From NCBI GenBank assembly GCA_038227135.1, contig JBBRQC010000010.1, positions 17,904-81,903 on the forward strand: a stretch of 64,000 nt of DNA. Direction: 5' to 3'. The DNA is from UBA4720 sp038227135. Lineage in GTDB: Bacteria > Gemmatimonadota > Gemmatimonadetes > Gemmatimonadales > Gemmatimonadaceae. Shown here piece after piece: positions 61,666 through 64,000 of this stretch. The notes under the pieces were generated by a model that worked only from the letters and a program-made list of their open reading frames with translations, was not told where the DNA came from and ran no database searches. The position numbers were made by a program, and so were the translations under genes. Numbering within the stretch: position 1 is the first letter of the stretch; each line of letters begins with the position of its first letter.

Positions 61666-63414
61666 CTAACGAAAAGTCTGCTCGGCTAGCGGCGCAGCCG
61701 GACCTTCAACGGGTTCTTCGGTAACCGCTGGCTGCTGACGCAGCACTCGATACAACACCTTGCCGATCTGCGTCTTCGGAAGCTCCGTCACGAATTCGTA
61801 CTTCGTGGGGACCTTATAGGGCGCGAGCCTTTCGCGGGAAAACGCCTTGAGCTCGGCTCCTGTCGCGCGCTGGCCAGGACGCAGGACGATCCAGGCCTTC
61901 ACAACTTCGCCCCGCATCTGGTCCGGCAGGCCCACCACACCCACCTCCGCCACTGCCGGGTGAGACGAGATCACTTCCTCGATCTCGCGCGGCCAGACCT
62001 GATAGCCGGAAGTCTTTATCAGATCCTTTTTGCGGTCGACGAGGAAGAGGTATCCGTCTTCGTCCTGATAGCCGAGGTCGCCGGTGTAGAGCAGCCGCTC
62101 ACCGCGCTCGTTGGTGCGGATCATCGCGCGGGTTTCGTCGGGCTTCTGCCAGTACTCCTGCATGAGCTGGGGCGCGAGCAGAACTACTTCCCCAACTTCG
62201 CCCTGCGCCACGGGCGTCGTCCCATCTTCCGTATCGACGATCCGCACTTCTACGTCGGGCAAGGGCAAGCCGACAGATCCGATTTTCTTCTCGCCGAGCA
62301 CTGGATTGGCGTGGACCGCCATCTGCGCTTCTGTGAGTGAGTACCCTTCGACGATTATGCCGCCCGTCAGCTCCTCGAACCTTTTCTTGGTCTCCGCCAT
62401 CAGCGCAGATCCACCGGAAAAACAAAGCTTGATAGAGGTGAAATCAACTTTTCCCTCGCGAGCCAGCGGGTGATTCATGATTCCGTTGAGCAGCGTCGGA
62501 ACAGTGCAAATGAAGGCGGGCTTTACATCTATGATCTCTTTCAGCACATCCCGGATTTCACGAGGGTTCGGAATGAGCGCGATTGGATTGTGGTTGATGA
62601 GCGCGAGACTCTGCAGTCCAGTGTTGGTATAAACGTGAAAGAGTGGAAGAGGACACATGATCGTGTCCGTCCATTCCTGCATTGCCGACCGGAGCCACGC
62701 CTGGAGCTGCAGCCCGGCGATCACCATTCCACGGTGAACACCGACGACTCCCTTAGGCGTACCGGTCGTCCCACCGCTCATGAGAATGACTGACGGATCG
62801 TCGGGTGAGATTCGTGCGTCGGGCTTGGGTGCCCGCCGAAAACGGCGCAGCAAATCGGTGAGGCGATGGTCGCCCGCGCGGACGGAGATGCGGTCTCCTT
62901 CCTTTTTCTCCTTGAGAATTGTATAGCCGAGGCGAACGAGCGGGGGAAGGTATTCCTTGATGTTCGTCGCTACGATCCGCTTGAGCGAGGTGGTTGACTG
63001 TATTCCTTTCACCTTCTCGTAGAATCGATTGAGTACGACGAGCGTTTCGGCGCCTGTGGTGCGGAGCGCCTCGCCCATTTCGCGCTCGCTGTAGGTGGGA
63101 TTGAACGGGCACACGATGGCGCCGGCCTTCCACGCCGCGAACTCCGCGACCATGAACTGCGGACAGTTGGGGAGGCACAGCGCCACGCGGTCTCCGGGCT
63201 CTACACCGATTGCGACCAATGCTGCCGCCAGAGAATTGCTCTGTTCCTCCACCTCGCGATAGCTGACGCTCGACCCTTTGAACAAGAGAAACGGCCGATC
63301 GGGCCAGTTCCGTGAGGACTCAGAGAGGTAATCCAGCAGAGTCCGGTCAGGGTATGGCTGAAGGGTGGCGGGGACCCCTTCGTCGTATCTCTTGCGCGAG
63401 GTGGGTGCGGTCAT
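61666..63414 (-). CDS. Long-chain acyl-CoA synthetase-type AMP-forming ligase
   Basis: In this 582-residue adenylate-forming enzyme the AMP-binding loop SGGTTGTPKGV, the VEGYSLTEAQ core, the YTGDLGYQDEDGYLFLVDR hinge and the final catalytic Lys in LPKTQIGKVLYR are all present. It should activate fatty acids to acyl-CoA (FadD-like). The ATG used here begins MTAPTSRKRYDEG; a 90-codon upstream extension runs through the neighbouring zinc-ribbon gene and is not natural. Confidence 0.92.
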   Translation of the reverse strand: MTAPTSRKRYDEGVPATLQPYPDRTLLDYLSESSRNWPDRPFLLFKGSSVSYREVEEQSNSLAAALVAIGVEPGDRVALCLPNCPQFMVAEFAAWKAGAIVCPFNPTYSEREMGEALRTTGAETLVVLNRFYEKVKGIQSTTSLKRIVATNIKEYLPPLVRLGYTILKEKKEGDRISVRAGDHRLTDLLRRFRRAPKPDARISPDDPSVILMSGGTTGTPKGVVGVHRGMVIAGLQLQAWLRSAMQEWTDTIMCPLPLFHVYTNTGLQSLALINHNPIALIPNPREIRDVLKEIIDVKPAFICTVPTLLNGIMNHPLAREGKVDFTSIKLCFSGGSALMAETKKRFEELTGGIIVEGYSLTEAQMAVHANPVLGEKKIGSVGLPLPDVEVRIVDTEDGTTPVAQGEVGEVVLLAPQLMQEYWQKPDETRAMIRTNERGERLLYTGDLGYQDEDGYLFLVDRKKDLIKTSGYQVWPREIEEVISSHPAVAEVGVVGLPDQMRGEVVKAWIVLRPGQRATGAELKAFSRERLAPYKVPTKYEFVTELPKTQIGKVLYRVLRQQPAVTEEPVEGPAAPLAEQTFR

Positions 63415-63427
63415 GACGGCCTCCGTA

Positions 63428-63748
63428 CTATCCAGCCGCCGCTCCGATAGCTCGCTCCCGTTTGGCCGCTCCGCGCGCTGCGCTGTTCTTCCAGCGGCGA
63501 AGTGTCGGTACTTCTTTCGCGAACCGTCTCGCCAGAAATCCGGGGAAGTGCATCGTGCGCAGCTTTTCTTGGACGAGCGCCTGCATTTGTTCGGCGGTGA
63601 CGTCAGGTTGGGTGAACGCGCCCTTGTGATAGCAGTGGCTGCAATACTCCGCGGTGCGAGTCCCATCCGCATTGGTGCCGCCACCCAGTGGATCCTTGCT
63701 CAACGGCATTCCGCAGCTCTGGCAGGGGGGTCTTTTCGGTCTGAACAT
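63428..63748 (-). CDS. Zinc-ribbon domain protein
   Basis: The product (106 residues) has CQSCGMPL and YCSHCYHKGAF, a zinc ribbon followed by TAEQMQALVQEKL and a basic helical tail, as in small putative zinc-ribbon proteins of many bacteria. A GGAGGAAAC precedes the chosen ATG; the ATG five codons upstream lies on that Shine-Dalgarno. Function unknown. It is 13 bases from the acyl-CoA synthetase start. Confidence 0.85.
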   Translation of the reverse strand: MFRPKRPPCQSCGMPLSKDPLGGGTNADGTRTAEYCSHCYHKGAFTQPDVTAEQMQALVQEKLRTMHFPGFLARRFAKEVPTLRRWKNSAARGAAKRERAIGAAAG

Positions 63749-63772
63749 GTTTCCTCCGACCATCGATGAAAG

Positions 63773-63806
63773 GAGCGAGCGGCGCGCGCGTGCGCGCCGT
63801 TCGCTC
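63773..63806. terminator. Strong GC hairpin after the partial gene at the right edge
   Basis: Fifteen-base arms GAGCGAGCGGCGCGC and GCGCGCCGTTCGCTC (one G-U pair) surround a four-base loop. On the minus strand it follows the edge gene by about ten bases and is trailed by CCTTTCATC. Confidence 0.65.
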
Positions 63807-63815
63807 TCTTTCGTG

Positions 63816-64000
63816 CTATTTCGCGCGTTTACCCGTCGAGTTTAGAACGAGCACCGAATCGGCGGTCTTGACCTTGTAGTGGGCGGTGGTGGTGCCGACC
63901 AGGTTTCCGTTCTGAATCCGGAAGCCACTGTTGGTCGTAACCTGCACTCCCTTACGGCGCACGCTCGAGTACGGGCCGGCGTCGATCTTCACGCTGTCGC
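63816..64000 (-). CDS. C-terminal part of an exported-looking protein
   Basis: The visible 61 residues read DSVKIDAGPYSSVRRKGVQV, NSGFRIQNGNLVGTTTAHYK and end with a basic tail TGKRAK. The alternating polar and hydrophobic pattern suggests beta strands. The gene runs off the window, and no family can be named from this piece. Confidence 0.6.
   Translation of the reverse strand, partial: DSVKIDAGPYSSVRRKGVQVTTNSGFRIQNGNLVGTTTAHYKVKTADSVLVLNSTGKRAK

Noticed and set aside
61553..61690. A 45-codon plus-strand frame after thrS
   Set aside because: It overlaps the end of the convergent acyl-CoA synthetase gene and has no supporting features.
1..64000. CRISPR arrays or rRNA genes
   Set aside because: No regularly spaced short repeats with unique spacers and no stretches of rRNA were recognised on reading the window.

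Overview
The window is high-GC bacterial chromosome. Four things point to Gemmatimonadota: the composition, a DUF2723-type glycosyltransferase, serine/threonine-kinase sequence of the style common in that phylum, and many secreted peptidases and small membrane proteins. This assignment is inference; no rRNA is present.

Layout. (1) 1-17.8 kb is mostly core genome. It starts with a minus-strand ispE - tRNA-Gln - prs - rplY - pth - ychF - rpsF block. Next come a flippase-like membrane protein, a histidine-less Hpt-like protein, pdxJ, thioredoxin, rsmI, a DinG-type helicase, an FAH-family enzyme, an aminotransferase, a TonB-like N-terminus protein, lexA and gltX. (2) 17.75-19.87 kb: tRNA-Ser(GCU) has a duplicated 5' half plus promoter enclosing about 2 kb that holds an IS3-family element. 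(3) 20-33.9 kb carries secreted and envelope functions: a frameshifted Vgb-like propeller, an M14 carboxypeptidase, a DPP-IV (S9) peptidase, a diheme cytochrome c, a YqjD/YqjE/DUF3618 trio, the pxpABC 5-oxoprolinase operon, several very small genes and an M48 lipoprotein protease. (4) 33.96-48.29 kb is a 14.3-kb genomic island. It is bounded by a 16-bp repeat of the tRNA-Ser(UGA) 3' end, with a P4-type integrase beside the tRNA and an AlpA-like regulator at the far end. Cargo includes a candidate small RNA, a DUF2975/XRE pair with a palindromic operator, a SARP-kinase-NB-ARC-TPR giant regulator, an Mrr-like nuclease next to a membrane protein, many gene remnants, and hairpins resembling a tRNA-Ile anticodon arm. 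(5) 48.4-64 kb is core again: a compact minus-strand chain valS - Ig-like protein - selA - gmhB - purN - purH - DUF2723, then a BON protein, divergent thrS, and an acyl-CoA synthetase.

The core blocks serve translation (three tRNA genes, gltX, valS, thrS, pth, rplY, rpsF, rsmI, ychF), purine and PRPP supply, the SOS response and envelope biology. The most unusual material is around the tRNA-Ser(GCU) duplication and inside the island.
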